Assembly: GCA_017416485.1 (NCBI GenBank)
Contig: JAFQCH010000019.1
Location: forward strand, 1-64,000
Direction of reading: 5' to 3'
Origin: Clostridia bacterium
GTDB taxonomy: Bacteria > Bacillota > Clostridia > Oscillospirales > Acutalibacteraceae
DNA length: 64,000 bases
The notes beneath the pieces are model-generated. The model worked only from the letters and a program-made list of their open reading frames with translations, had not been told where the DNA came from and did no database searches. Below are positions 8,648 through 16,125 of the stretch, one piece after another. Numbering within the stretch: position 1 is the first letter of the stretch; the number at the start of each line of letters is the position of its first letter. Position numbers and translations under genes: made by a program.

Positions 8648-8827
8648 AATACCCTCCGATTTATTTCAGATGTAACCAATATAGCAAATTATTTCCGATA
8701 AGTCAACTTGAATATTTTTAACAAGTCTTTCCTTTTGGTGCAAAACATGGTATAATAAGCCTGAATTTAACCGAATATTAAAATTAGCAATATAAGGTAA
8801 AGTAAAGACAACAAAGAGGTGGTTAAC

Positions 8828-9511
8828 GTGATCAATATTCTTGTTGCGGAAGATAACAAAAACGCACGAAAACTGTATGACTTTATTCTGCGCAAAGAAC
8901 ACTATACACCCATTCTTGCCGAAGACGGTCTGCAGGCATTGCAGATTCTTGAAAAACAGCACATCGATCTGATTATATTGGATGTGATGATGCCGAATAT
9001 GGACGGCTTTACATTTGCAAAAGAACTCAGGGATGCCGACATACAAATCCCGATTCTGATGATTTCCGCAAAAGATACACCTGCCGACAAACGGGAAGGT
9101 TTTTTATCGGGAACGGACGACTACATGGTCAAGCCCATTGACGAGCAGGAATTTTTGCTTCGTATCAAGGCTCTGCTCCGACGTGCACGCATCAGTGCAG
9201 ACAAGGCCTTGGTCATCGGCAACACAAAGCTGATGTATGATTCGTTCAGCGTAACGGATAACAATGCGGAAACGGTTCTGCCGAGAAAAGAATTCCTTGT
9301 GCTCTACAAACTTCTTTCCTACCCCAACAAAACCTTCACAAGAACACAGCTGATGGACGAAATATGGAGCATGGACACCGACAGCGAAGAACGCACGGTG
9401 GATGTGCATATCAACCGTCTGCGTGAAAAATTCGGCAACAATCCCGATTTCAGAATCATCACAGTGCGGGGGTTGGGATACAAAGCCGTCATCAGCGAGG
9501 ATGCAAAATGA
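8828..9511 (+). CDS. OmpR/PhoB-family response regulator
   Basis: A 227-residue two-component regulator. The receiver domain has the acidic pair in VAEDNKN, the phospho-acceptor Asp in IILDVMMPNMDG and the conserved Lys in YMVKPID. A winged-helix DNA-binding domain fills residues 130-225. I prefer the GTG at 8828 because AGAGGTGG sits just before it; a GTG nine bases earlier is inside that site. Its stop overlaps the sensor kinase start by four bases, so the pair is coupled. Confidence 0.93.
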   Translation: MINILVAEDNKNARKLYDFILRKEHYTPILAEDGLQALQILEKQHIDLIILDVMMPNMDGFTFAKELRDADIQIPILMISAKDTPADKREGFLSGTDDYMVKPIDEQEFLLRIKALLRRARISADKALVIGNTKLMYDSFSVTDNNAETVLPRKEFLVLYKLLSYPNKTFTRTQLMDEIWSMDTDSEERTVDVHINRLREKFGNNPDFRIITVRGLGYKAVISEDAK

Positions 9512-10566
9512 ACAACCGTAAATTAAGCACAAAACTTTCTTTCGGTGTATTTGTCTGCTTTCTTGCGGCAAATATACTGACAGGTGTTACATTTATCTTT
9601 TTGCTTCAGAACGGTTTTTTCCGCGTCTGGAGATTGACATCTCTCATACTGATTGTGTTGCTTTTTATTGCAAGCACCGCCATCGGCTCGATCGGTGCGA
9701 TCCTGCTGTCGCGATTCTTTTTGCAGCCCATTGACAACCTGCGTAAAGCCATGGAACAGGTTAAAAAGGGCGATTACACGGCCAAAGTTGAACCAATCAG
9801 CCGTCAACTCGGCGAAAATCTGACCATTGCACAGCTTGAGGACAGTTTCAATGCCATGACGGCGGAACTGCGCAACACCGAACTGATGCGAAAGGATTTT
9901 ATTTCCAATTTTTCGCATGAATTCAAAACCCCCATTGCCTCCGTCAAAGGCATGGCAAAACAATTATATGCGGGGGAAGTCAGCGAAGAACAGCAAAGTG
10001 AATTTTTGAAGATCATCTACGAAGAATCGGCAAGGCTTGCGGATTTGTCCGATGAAATATTGCTTTTGACAAGGCTCGAAAAACAGCAGATTATTCCTGA
10101 ACAGCAAGAATACAGCCTTGATGAGCAACTGCGGCGCTGTTTGTTGCTGTATGAAGAAACATGGAGCCGAAAAGAACTTGACATTGATATGGATCTTGAA
10201 GAAATCACCTATCACAGCAATGAAGATCTTCTGGCACATGTGTGGAACAATCTGTTCGGCAATGCCGTTAAATTCACTCCGCAAAACGGCAGTCTGCGTG
10301 TTGTTGCAAAAAAGACGGACAAAGACATTGTTGTGCAGATCGCGGATTCGGGCATCGGCATGAGCAAAGAAACGCAGGAACATATTTTTGATAAATTTTA
10401 TCAGGGCGATGCTTCCCACACCACTCCCGGAAACGGGCTCGGATTGGCATTGGTCAAAAAAATTCTCAATCTTGCAGGCGGGTTCATTGAAGTGGAAAGT
10501 GAAATCGGAACAGGATCGACCTTCACGGTGCATCTGCCCGTTGAAACAAAAACCGAAAGGAGATAA
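9508..10566 (+). CDS. Sensor histidine kinase
   Basis: A 352-residue membrane kinase with two membrane helices (residues 12-32 and 42-65) separated by only a few residues, so there is almost no extracellular sensor. Next come HAMP (about 66-120), HisKA with phospho-accepting His in NFSHEFKTPIASVKGMAK, and HATPase with N box LFGNAVKFTP and G boxes DSGIGM and GNGLGLAL. The short outside loop suggests sensing within the membrane, as in intramembrane-sensing kinases. It is coupled to the upstream response regulator. Confidence 0.93.
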   Translation: MNNRKLSTKLSFGVFVCFLAANILTGVTFIFLLQNGFFRVWRLTSLILIVLLFIASTAIGSIGAILLSRFFLQPIDNLRKAMEQVKKGDYTAKVEPISRQLGENLTIAQLEDSFNAMTAELRNTELMRKDFISNFSHEFKTPIASVKGMAKQLYAGEVSEEQQSEFLKIIYEESARLADLSDEILLLTRLEKQQIIPEQQEYSLDEQLRRCLLLYEETWSRKELDIDMDLEEITYHSNEDLLAHVWNNLFGNAVKFTPQNGSLRVVAKKTDKDIVVQIADSGIGMSKETQEHIFDKFYQGDASHTTPGNGLGLALVKKILNLAGGFIEVESEIGTGSTFTVHLPVETKTERR

Positions 10567-10571
10567 CGGCA

Positions 10572-11945
10572 ATGAACGGAAAAATTCTGATTGCAGGCGG
10601 CGGCCACGGCGGTCTTGCGGCGGCTTATCACCTTGCCAAAAACGGGGCGGATGTGACCGTGCTGGAAGCAAATTCCCGTTTCAATATGGGCTGGAATCAG
10701 CCCGATTCTGTCAACTTAAACTGCTTTGAACTGGCGGATATTCCCGTTCCGTTAAGTTATGTTGTTAAAAGAACACCCATCACTCTTTGTGTCGGTGACG
10801 GGGTGACACCCAATATTTCGCAGGTCGTTCCCGAAGACGGCTACACGGTCATGATCGAGCGCAAGGTGCTGTGCCAGTATCTTGTGCAGCTTGCCATGGA
10901 TGCAGGTGCAAATTTTATTTTCAATACAAAAATAGAGCAACCCATCATTCTCGGCGGCAGAGTCTGCGGTGTGCAGACCGACAAGGGGGCTTTTTATGCC
11001 GACATGGTAATTGATTCGTGCGGCATCAACTCCCCTTTGCGCCGTGCGTTGCCGGCAAAGTTACACATTGAACGCACGCTTGAAGGGTATGATGTGTTGC
11101 ACACATACCGTGCATTTTACAGCAAAAATCCCGATTGCCCACCGACCGAACCCTACAAGGTGTATGTGTTTGAAGACGGCACGGTCGGCATGCAGTGGCT
11201 CATTACTAACGAGGAAGACACGGACGTTCTGATTGCCCGTTTTCGTGAATATACGGATGCGGATACCGTTATCACAATCGAAAAAATGAAGCATGAAAAT
11301 CCGCAGTTGGGTGACACTCTGCTTCGCGGCGGCCATGTGGTTGATATCCCCGTCCGACAGCCTTTGTCGGTGCTTGTGGCAGATGGCTATGCCGCCATCG
11401 GCGACAGTGCATTCATGACCTATTCCGTGAAAGGCTCGGGGGTCGGCTATGCCATGCAGGCAGGCAAAATCCTTGCAAAAACCATCATGGAAGACACTGA
11501 AAGTTTTTACACCGCCAACACACTGTGGAGTTATCAGGTCAACTTTTTTAAAGAAATCGGCAAAAATGCTTCCATTATTGCACTCGGAAAAGTTTTTATG
11601 ACAAAGCTGACCACGCAGGACGTTGCATTTTTGCTCAAAGAAGACATCATCAATCAGAAAATGATGGATGCCACCGCCACGGAAAACGGCCTTGTTGAAC
11701 TCATCACACAAGCCGGTGTCAGCGTAATCAAGGACAAGATGATGCGCTTTTTTGACAACAAGGAACTACGTAACAAGGTGCTGAATGTACCGATTTGGAT
11801 TGCAAAGCTGTTGCCGATTTTATCTTCCCTGCCCGAAAAATACGACCGCGATGAAGTCAAAAAATGGGCAGATAAATATGATAATTTTTATGATTCCATC
11901 CGTTCGGACAATGCGGAAAATGTGATCGATGAAGAATTGATTTAA
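10572..11945 (+). CDS. FAD-dependent NAD(P)/FAD oxidoreductase
   Basis: A 457-residue flavoprotein of the geranylgeranyl-reductase-like group. The Rossmann motif IAGGGHGGLAAAYHLAKNG is at residues 6-24, and a second FAD contact (AAIGDSAFMTYSVKGSGV) is near 275-295. The C-terminal 130 residues are helical. It starts five bases after the kinase gene and is probably in the same operon, so the two-component system may control it or sense its product. The substrate is unknown; prenyl-chain reduction is one possibility within the family. Confidence 0.8.
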   Translation: MNGKILIAGGGHGGLAAAYHLAKNGADVTVLEANSRFNMGWNQPDSVNLNCFELADIPVPLSYVVKRTPITLCVGDGVTPNISQVVPEDGYTVMIERKVLCQYLVQLAMDAGANFIFNTKIEQPIILGGRVCGVQTDKGAFYADMVIDSCGINSPLRRALPAKLHIERTLEGYDVLHTYRAFYSKNPDCPPTEPYKVYVFEDGTVGMQWLITNEEDTDVLIARFREYTDADTVITIEKMKHENPQLGDTLLRGGHVVDIPVRQPLSVLVADGYAAIGDSAFMTYSVKGSGVGYAMQAGKILAKTIMEDTESFYTANTLWSYQVNFFKEIGKNASIIALGKVFMTKLTTQDVAFLLKEDIINQKMMDATATENGLVELITQAGVSVIKDKMMRFFDNKELRNKVLNVPIWIAKLLPILSSLPEKYDRDEVKKWADKYDNFYDSIRSDNAENVIDEELI

Positions 11946-11971
11946 AATAATAAAAAATATCGGCCTGCCGA

Positions 11972-12000
11972 TTGACAAACCGATTTGTTTTGTATATAAT
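11972..12000 (+). promoter_or_regulatory. Consensus sigma-A promoter of an sRNA-like unit
   Basis: TTGACA, 17 bp and TATAAT match the consensus perfectly, yet no protein gene follows before a terminator about 90 bases on. Confidence 0.8.
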
Positions 12001-12005
12001 ATAGC

Positions 12006-12091
12006 CGTAGAGGCAACCGTTTAAAGCGGTTGGCGTTACGAGAAGTTAATTATTTTAACAACCGTCACTTTGCCGAGTGGCGGTTGTCTTT
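12006..12091 (+). ncRNA. Short sRNA-like transcript, related to a toxin leader
   Basis: About 85 bases lie between the promoter at 11972-12000 and a strong terminator. The 5' half (AGGCAACC, TTTAAAGCGGTTGGCGTTAC) matches the arrangement of the leader of the holin-like toxin at 45060-45120 (AGGCAGACC, TTAAACGGTAGGCGGTTAC), and both end in a hairpin followed by TGTCTTTT. No toxin reading frame follows here. It may be an orphan regulatory RNA or the remnant of a toxin locus. Confidence 0.55.
12058..12087 (+). terminator. Terminator of the sRNA-like unit
   Basis: An 11-bp stem (ACAACCGTCAC and GTGGCGGTTGT, one G-T pair) with an eight-base loop is followed by CTTTT. Confidence 0.8.
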
Positions 12092-12101
12092 TACAAATCA
12101 A

Positions 12102-12131
12102 GAGATGCGAAAACCTCAGTTCTCGCATCTC
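12102..12131. terminator. Terminator between the sRNA unit and pduL
   Basis: GAGATGCGA and TCGCATCTC form a perfect 9-bp stem, with CCCTTTATTTTTT on the plus-strand side. It probably stops leftward pduL transcription as well. Confidence 0.65.
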
Positions 12132-12152
12132 CCTTTATTTTTTGTTTTTGAA

Positions 12153-12725
12153 TTAAAGAATTTCACCCATGGTGCCGGCTGCGGGCATAACAGCGTTGGA
12201 TTCATCGGTGTCGATGTGCATGGCAAGTGCAAAGTTGGGATGCACACGAACAACAACATCACCGAAAATGAGGGTGCGTTCTGCAGATTCGATCTTGACA
12301 TTGACGATCTGCTTGTCAGCAAGGCCGTAGTTTTCGGCATCGGCAGGCGTCATGTGGATATGTCTCTTTGCAACGATCACGCCGTCTTCGATTTCAACTT
12401 CACCCTTGGGGCCGACGATTTTGCAGCCGCCGGAGTTTGCAATGTCACCGGATTCACGGACGGGAGCAACAACGCCGATCGAACGGGCATCGGATGCGGA
12501 AACTTCAACCTGGGTTGCAGGACGGACCGGACCGAGAATGGAAACTGCCGGGAACTGACCCTTGGGGCCGATCACGGCAACTCTTTCTTCGCAGGCGTAC
12601 TGACCGGGCTGGGAAAGGTCTTTCTTCTTGGTCAGTTCATAGCCTTCACCGAAAAGAATGTCAAGTGCTTCGCGGGAAACGTGAACGTGTCTTGCGGATG
12701 TTTCAATAAGAACTTCTTTTTTCAT
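12153..12725 (-). CDS. pduL: Phosphate propanoyltransferase, PduL type
   Basis: A 190-residue enzyme that converts acyl-CoA and phosphate to acyl-phosphate and CoA. In Clostridia lacking Pta it serves acetate formation. The zinc and active-site motifs SARHVHVS (residues 10-17) and KRHIHM are visible in two beta-barrel-like halves. The ATG at 12725 is preceded by GGAGG at good spacing. No microcompartment genes are nearby and there is no N-terminal encapsulation peptide, so it is probably a cytosolic acetate-producing form. Its promoter is TTGTAA-17-TATAAT upstream. Confidence 0.92.
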   Translation of the reverse strand: MKKEVLIETSARHVHVSREALDILFGEGYELTKKKDLSQPGQYACEERVAVIGPKGQFPAVSILGPVRPATQVEVSASDARSIGVVAPVRESGDIANSGGCKIVGPKGEVEIEDGVIVAKRHIHMTPADAENYGLADKQIVNVKIESAERTLIFGDVVVRVHPNFALAMHIDTDESNAVMPAAGTMGEIL

Positions 12726-12761
12726 TGTATTTACCTCCAAATCTTTCATTCCAAAGACTTA

Positions 12762-12790
12762 TTATACAATCGAATGAAGCGTTTTACAAG
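12762..12790 (-). promoter_or_regulatory. Promoter of pduL
   Basis: On the minus strand TTGTAA, 17 bp and TATAAT lie just upstream of the pduL ribosome site. Confidence 0.65.
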
Positions 12791-12824
12791 AGGATTTTAT
12801 AAATTTATCAAATTTTCCGAAATA

Positions 12825-12853
12825 TTGACTTTTTAAGCCGACGGTGCTATACT
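12825..12853 (+). promoter_or_regulatory. Promoter of the leader-peptide attenuator
   Basis: TTGACT, a 17-bp spacer and TATACT. The expected transcript starts near 12860, about 25 bases before the leader peptide ATG. Confidence 0.7.
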
Positions 12854-12885
12854 GATTGCAAGATAATGAAAGGCAGGTGGACAAA

Positions 12886-12942
12886 ATGACAAAGAATCTT
12901 AATTTCCGAAATCGGAGAGCCGTTTTGTCCGTTTGCGATTGA
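12886..12942 (+). CDS. Leader peptide (18 residues)
   Basis: The frame reads MTKNLNFRNRRAVLSVCD and is preceded by CAGGTGG at normal spacing. It sits between a good promoter and a strong terminator that ends 26 bases before the phosphatase gene. Part of the frame (12913-12921, CGGAGAGCC, covering the Arg-Arg-Ala codons) can pair with the 5' arm of the terminator. This is the classic layout of ribosome-controlled attenuation. The inducing signal is unknown; arginine supply or a ribosome-targeting drug are possibilities. Confidence 0.6.
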   Translation: MTKNLNFRNRRAVLSVCD

Positions 12943-12968
12943 TATAAAATATATCTTTCTGAATGTAC

Positions 12969-12999
12969 AGGCATCTCCGTTATCTTTTCGGAGGTGCCT
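12969..12999 (+). terminator. Attenuator terminator before the histidine phosphatase gene
   Basis: AGGCATCTCCG and CGGAGGTGCCT form an 11-bp stem with a nine-base loop, followed by TTATTC. Its 5' arm can instead pair with 12913-12921 inside the leader peptide frame, which would prevent termination. Confidence 0.75.
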
Positions 13000-13024
13000 T
13001 TATTCTTTTGTTGGAGGTATGAAA

Positions 13025-13627
13025 ATGAAACTTTTGGTAATCCGTCACGGTGAATCCGAAGCAGATTTGCTTGATGTTCACGAAGGCAGAGCAGACTTTG
13101 CGTTAACCGAACGAGGACACAGGCAAGCTGAAGCGATGGCAAATTATGTTGCCGAGAACTATAACATATCCAAAATTTATGCAAGCACTTTGACAAGGGC
13201 AAAACAAACGGCCGGGCATTTATCCGACAAAACCGGCATTCCTATTGCTTTTGATGAGAATTTAATGGAGTTCAACAACGGTCTTCTTGCGGGATTGCCC
13301 CGCGCGGTAGTAAGAGAAAAATATCCCGAAGTCCCGAATCTGCCCATTGATAAAGCTGTTTACGGACAGGAATCGCAGGTAGAATTCAGGCAGAGAGCCG
13401 AAAATGCCCTTTCAAGAGTGATAAGTGAATCGCAGGCAGACGAAACGATAGCAATTGTTTCGCACGGCGGAATGATAAACCAGCTTTATCGTTCGTTCTT
13501 TAATATGCCCGTTGACTGCACGTTTTTCTTTAATACCGCTGACACAGGTATTCACATCTGGAATCTGACAGAAAAAGAAAGACGGGTTATCAAAGCTAAT
13601 TTTGACGAACACACAAACGGAATTTAA
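13025..13627 (+). CDS. Histidine phosphatase family protein (attenuator-controlled)
   Basis: A 200-residue phosphatase with VIRHGESEADLL at the start and the second histidine in IVSHGGMINQLY. It resembles cobalamin-pathway or phosphoglycerate-mutase-like phosphatases, but no cobalamin genes are near. The ATG at 13025 is chosen because GGAGG lies seven bases ahead, while the ATG at 13019 touches that site. It lies behind a leader peptide and attenuator and is followed closely by a P-loop kinase gene, so the pair may handle a small phosphorylated compound. Confidence 0.85.
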   Translation: MKLLVIRHGESEADLLDVHEGRADFALTERGHRQAEAMANYVAENYNISKIYASTLTRAKQTAGHLSDKTGIPIAFDENLMEFNNGLLAGLPRAVVREKYPEVPNLPIDKAVYGQESQVEFRQRAENALSRVISESQADETIAIVSHGGMINQLYRSFFNMPVDCTFFFNTADTGIHIWNLTEKERRVIKANFDEHTNGI

Positions 13628-13648
13628 AGGTATCGATGGTTTGAAGAA

Positions 13649-14140
13649 ATGAACAAAGTAATTGTTATAGGTTGTCCCGGTTCGGGGAAAAGTACATTTT
13701 CAAGAGCGTTACACGCGCTGACAAGTCTGCCGTTATACCATCTTGATTTATTAAAATGGAACAGCGATAAAACAACTGTCAGCAAAGAAGTTTTTCTTGA
13801 AAGATTGCAAAATGTTCTTGTGCTCGACAAATGGATCATCGACGGCAACTACGGCTCTACGATAGAGCTCCGTATGAAAGAGTGTGATACAGTCTTCTTT
13901 CTTGACTATCCTGTGGAAGTCTGCATTGACGGAATAAGACAGCGACAAGGAAAACAGCGCTCCGATATGCCGTGGATTGAAACGGAAGACGATGCGGAAT
14001 TTCCGGAGTTTATCAGAAACTATAACTCCCAAAGCCGTCCGAAAGTTTTGGAATTATTGAACAACTATCCGCAAAAAGATGTCTTCATTTTCAAAAACAG
14101 AAAAGAAGCAGACGAATATTTGAATAATATGTTAGGGTGA
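13649..14140 (+). CDS. P-loop kinase, adenylate-kinase/FlaR-like
   Basis: A 163-residue nucleotide-binding protein. The Walker A motif GCPGSGKST is at residues 8-16, a substrate region YHLDLLKWNSDK follows, and IIDGNYGSTIELR and FLDYP (Walker B-like) are visible. The family is often annotated as DNA topology modulation protein FlaR or shikimate-kinase-like ATPase; the true substrate is not known. It starts 21 bases after the phosphatase gene. The first of two 20-bp direct repeats overlaps its stop codon. Confidence 0.8.
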   Translation: MNKVIVIGCPGSGKSTFSRALHALTSLPLYHLDLLKWNSDKTTVSKEVFLERLQNVLVLDKWIIDGNYGSTIELRMKECDTVFFLDYPVEVCIDGIRQRQGKQRSDMPWIETEDDAEFPEFIRNYNSQSRPKVLELLNNYPQKDVFIFKNRKEADEYLNNMLG

Positions 14141-14152
14141 CGGGTATAATCC
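14133..14152 (+). repeat. 20-bp direct repeat, left copy
   Basis: TAGGGTGACGGGTATAATCC, matching the copy at 15044-15063 at 19 of 20 positions. Each copy overlaps the stop codon of a gene, and together they bracket the DUF3990 gene and its small partner. Confidence 0.75.
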
Positions 14153-14313
14153 GAACCCATTTTAACCCATGCCGTAAGATCTGGCTGATATATTACCGAC
14201 ACATTTTATTGCTTTTTCAGATAAAGTGTGATACAATACTATCAGAACAAAAAAGTACAGCAAATAAATTTTATATCCCTGCCAATCAAATTTATATCAT
14301 CGGAGAGATTATT

Positions 14314-14799
14314 ATGACGCTTTTTCACGGAAGCACGGTTCTTGTGGATCATCCCGAAATCAGAACAGGGGATGTTTATCTTGATTTCGGTGTCGGTTTT
14401 TATACAACAACTTCCTATGAACAGGCTGAGCGTTGGGCAAAAATAAAGATGCGCCGCAGTAATTCTTCCGTCGGATTCGTAACCGTATATAAGTTTGATA
14501 TTGACAAGGCTGCAACGCAATTAAAAATCGGCAAATTTGACTTTGCCGACGAAGAATGGCTGCATTTTGTTGTGAACAACCGCAAAGGGGCTTTACAACA
14601 ACTCACCGAAGATATTCACATCGGTCCCGTTGCAGATGATAACATTTATCAATCCATTCGTCTTTTTGAAACAGGAGCATATGATGCCGAATATACTGTA
14701 AGACGACTCAAAACGGAAGTATTACACGACCAATGGGCGTTTCACACTGAAAAATCTCTTTCGTTTCTGACTTTCACACAAGCAAAAGAAATCAAATAA
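14314..14799 (+). CDS. DUF3990 protein, putative ADP-ribosyltransferase toxin
   Basis: A 161-residue protein of the DUF3990 family, which belongs to the ADP-ribosyltransferase superfamily. Visible signatures are LFHGS near the start (NAD-binding His), FGVGFYTTTSYEQAERWA, and an acidic pair in DEEWLHFVVNNR that could supply the catalytic Glu. The ATG at 14314 follows CGGAGAG. No secretion signal is seen, so any target is inside the cell. Two small genes follow, the second of the DUF3791 family often found beside DUF3990, which fits a toxin-antitoxin or defence module. Activity is inferred. Confidence 0.75.
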   Translation: MTLFHGSTVLVDHPEIRTGDVYLDFGVGFYTTTSYEQAERWAKIKMRRSNSSVGFVTVYKFDIDKAATQLKIGKFDFADEEWLHFVVNNRKGALQQLTEDIHIGPVADDNIYQSIRLFETGAYDAEYTVRRLKTEVLHDQWAFHTEKSLSFLTFTQAKEIK

Positions 14800-14809
14800 G
14801 GAGACTCGC

Positions 14810-15046
14810 ATGGGACAAGAACAGTTTATTGCAATGTTACCTTATATCAGCGCCGATTTGGTGCGATGTATTGCGGAACAACAAGAACTACCGCCCGAAA
14901 AGGCCGTGACACTGCTGTATTCTTCAGAATTATATGCTGCCCTCGAACAAGAAGAAACAAAACTCTGGCAATACAGCACAATGATGCTCTATTCCCTGTT
15001 TTTACAGGAACAGCAAAACGGATTTCTTGATTTTCCGGATGTATAG
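14810..15046 (+). CDS. Small helical protein of the DUF3990 cassette
   Basis: A 78-residue acidic, helical protein beginning ten bases after the DUF3990 gene with AAGGAGA ahead of its ATG. It has LPYISADLVRCIAEQQELPP and a conserved-looking end EEQ-type segment with FLDFPDV. Similar small proteins accompany DUF3990 genes, but I cannot name a family. It could be part of the antidote. The second 20-bp direct repeat overlaps its stop codon. Confidence 0.65.
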   Translation: MGQEQFIAMLPYISADLVRCIAEQQELPPEKAVTLLYSSELYAALEQEETKLWQYSTMMLYSLFLQEQQNGFLDFPDV

Positions 15047-15063
15047 GGTGACGGGTGTAATCC
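15044..15063 (+). repeat. 20-bp direct repeat, right copy
   Basis: TAGGGTGACGGGTGTAATCC, matching 14133-14152 with one difference. Its first three bases are the stop codon of the 78-residue gene. Confidence 0.75.
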
Positions 15064-15104
15064 ATCGCAAATAACTGAATCTCCTGAAGGGGGTATTGAA
15101 ATAT

Positions 15105-15314
15105 ATGAGCAAAGAAACCAATTTTGCGATTTTCTGCCTTGAAAGCTATAAAGCGTATAAAAAACTGACAGGCAAGCAAGCCGTTGCGCTATTCAACAAA
15201 TACGGCGTTTTTGATTATATCACGGAGTTTTATGATGTGCTCCATACCACAGGATACAACTATATCAACAATGATATTGATCTCTTTCTTACCTCTCGCG
15301 GAGCAGTTTTATGA
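15105..15314 (+). CDS. DUF3791 protein, putative antitoxin partner
   Basis: A 69-residue protein with the DUF3791 pattern: FAIFCLESYKAYKKLTGKQA, ALFNKYGVFDYI and YDVLHTTGYNYINNDI. The ATG at 15105 is favoured over a TTG nine bases earlier because GAAGGGGG is then at normal distance. DUF3791 genes are frequent neighbours of DUF3990 genes, and a partner or antidote role is inferred from that. A strong terminator follows. Confidence 0.72.
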   Translation: MSKETNFAIFCLESYKAYKKLTGKQAVALFNKYGVFDYITEFYDVLHTTGYNYINNDIDLFLTSRGAVL

Positions 15315-15335
15315 CGAACATTCCCCCGACAAACC

Positions 15336-15373
15336 GTATTCGGCGATACCGCTGCGAATACGGTTTGTATTTT
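15336..15373 (+). terminator. Terminator after the DUF3791 gene
   Basis: A perfect 13-bp stem (CAAACCGTATTCG and complement, 12-base loop) is followed by TATTTTT. Confidence 0.88.
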
Positions 15374-15486
15374 TATGCACCGAGCAATCGACCGCATCTG
15401 CAGTCAAAATAATGTAAATAAGTGAAATTTATAGAAGATGAATAAAATTATTGCCACATTTTGTTATATTTATTATTATTATACTA

Positions 15487-15515
15487 TTGACACATTTTTA
15501 ACAAAGTGATATACT
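15487..15515 (+). promoter_or_regulatory. Promoter of the hydrogenase operon
   Basis: TTGACA, a 17-bp spacer and TATACT, with an 86-base leader to the first ATG. A TAACAA half-site resembling part of a Rex operator lies in the spacer, but no full palindrome is visible. Confidence 0.75.
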
Positions 15516-15601
15516 CTACTGTGGTTTGGGTTGGGGTAAGTCTGCCCGAAACCGTGAATTTGTTTTATTATTTTTTATTTTTGAATGGAGGATATTCAGA
15601 A

Positions 15602-16096
15602 ATGCAGAAAAAAATCAGCAACCTTCCCTTTAACGGCACTCCTGAACAGGCTGCTAAGCTGCAGGCAGTGATTGCCGAAGCCAACGGCGACAAAAGCCGC
15701 CTGATGGCTGTTATGCAGGAAGCACAGAACATCTACGGCTACCTTCCCTACGAAGTACAGCAGATGATCGCAGAAGGTCTTAACGTTCCGATGGAAAAGG
15801 TTTACGGCGTTGCCACTTTCTATGCACAGTTTGCACTGTCCCCCAAGGGCAAGTACAACATCTCTGTTTGCCTTGGTACCGCTTGCTACGTTAAGGGTAG
15901 CGGCGATGTGCTTGACAAGATCTGTGAAATCGTCGGCATCCAGCCCGGTGAATGCTCCGCTGACGGTAAATATTCCGTTGAAGCATGCCGTTGCATCGGT
16001 GCTTGCGGTCTTGCCCCGGTTATGACGATCAACGAAGACGTTTACGGCAGACTGACAACCGACATGATCCCCGGTATCCTTGCAAAATACGAATAA
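15602..16096 (+). CDS. hndA: NuoE-like [2Fe-2S] subunit of the electron-bifurcating hydrogenase
   Basis: A 164-residue thioredoxin-fold ferredoxin subunit (HydC/HndA type). The [2Fe-2S] ligands are Cys90 and Cys95 (CLGTAC) and Cys131 and Cys135 (CIGAC). The helical N-terminal half contains YGYLPYEVQQMIAEGLNVP typical of NuoE. It moves electrons between the flavin subunit and the hydrogenase subunit. The start at 15602 follows GGAGG. Unlike compact hyd operons, the flavin and catalytic subunits are encoded over 4 kb downstream, beyond six regulator-type genes and an HndB-type ferredoxin. Confidence 0.93.
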   Translation: MQKKISNLPFNGTPEQAAKLQAVIAEANGDKSRLMAVMQEAQNIYGYLPYEVQQMIAEGLNVPMEKVYGVATFYAQFALSPKGKYNISVCLGTACYVKGSGDVLDKICEIVGIQPGECSADGKYSVEACRCIGACGLAPVMTINEDVYGRLTTDMIPGILAKYE

Positions 16097-16125
16097 TTCA
16101 ACCCGACTGTAAAGGGGTCAGAGAT

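Noticed and set aside
12153..12725. Microcompartment-associated PduL
   Set aside because: No shell proteins or encapsulation peptide are visible; a cytosolic acetate-forming role is simpler.
15487..15515. Rex operator in the hydrogenase promoter
   Set aside because: Only a TAACAA half-site is present; no TTGTTAA-type inverted partner lies at the right distance.
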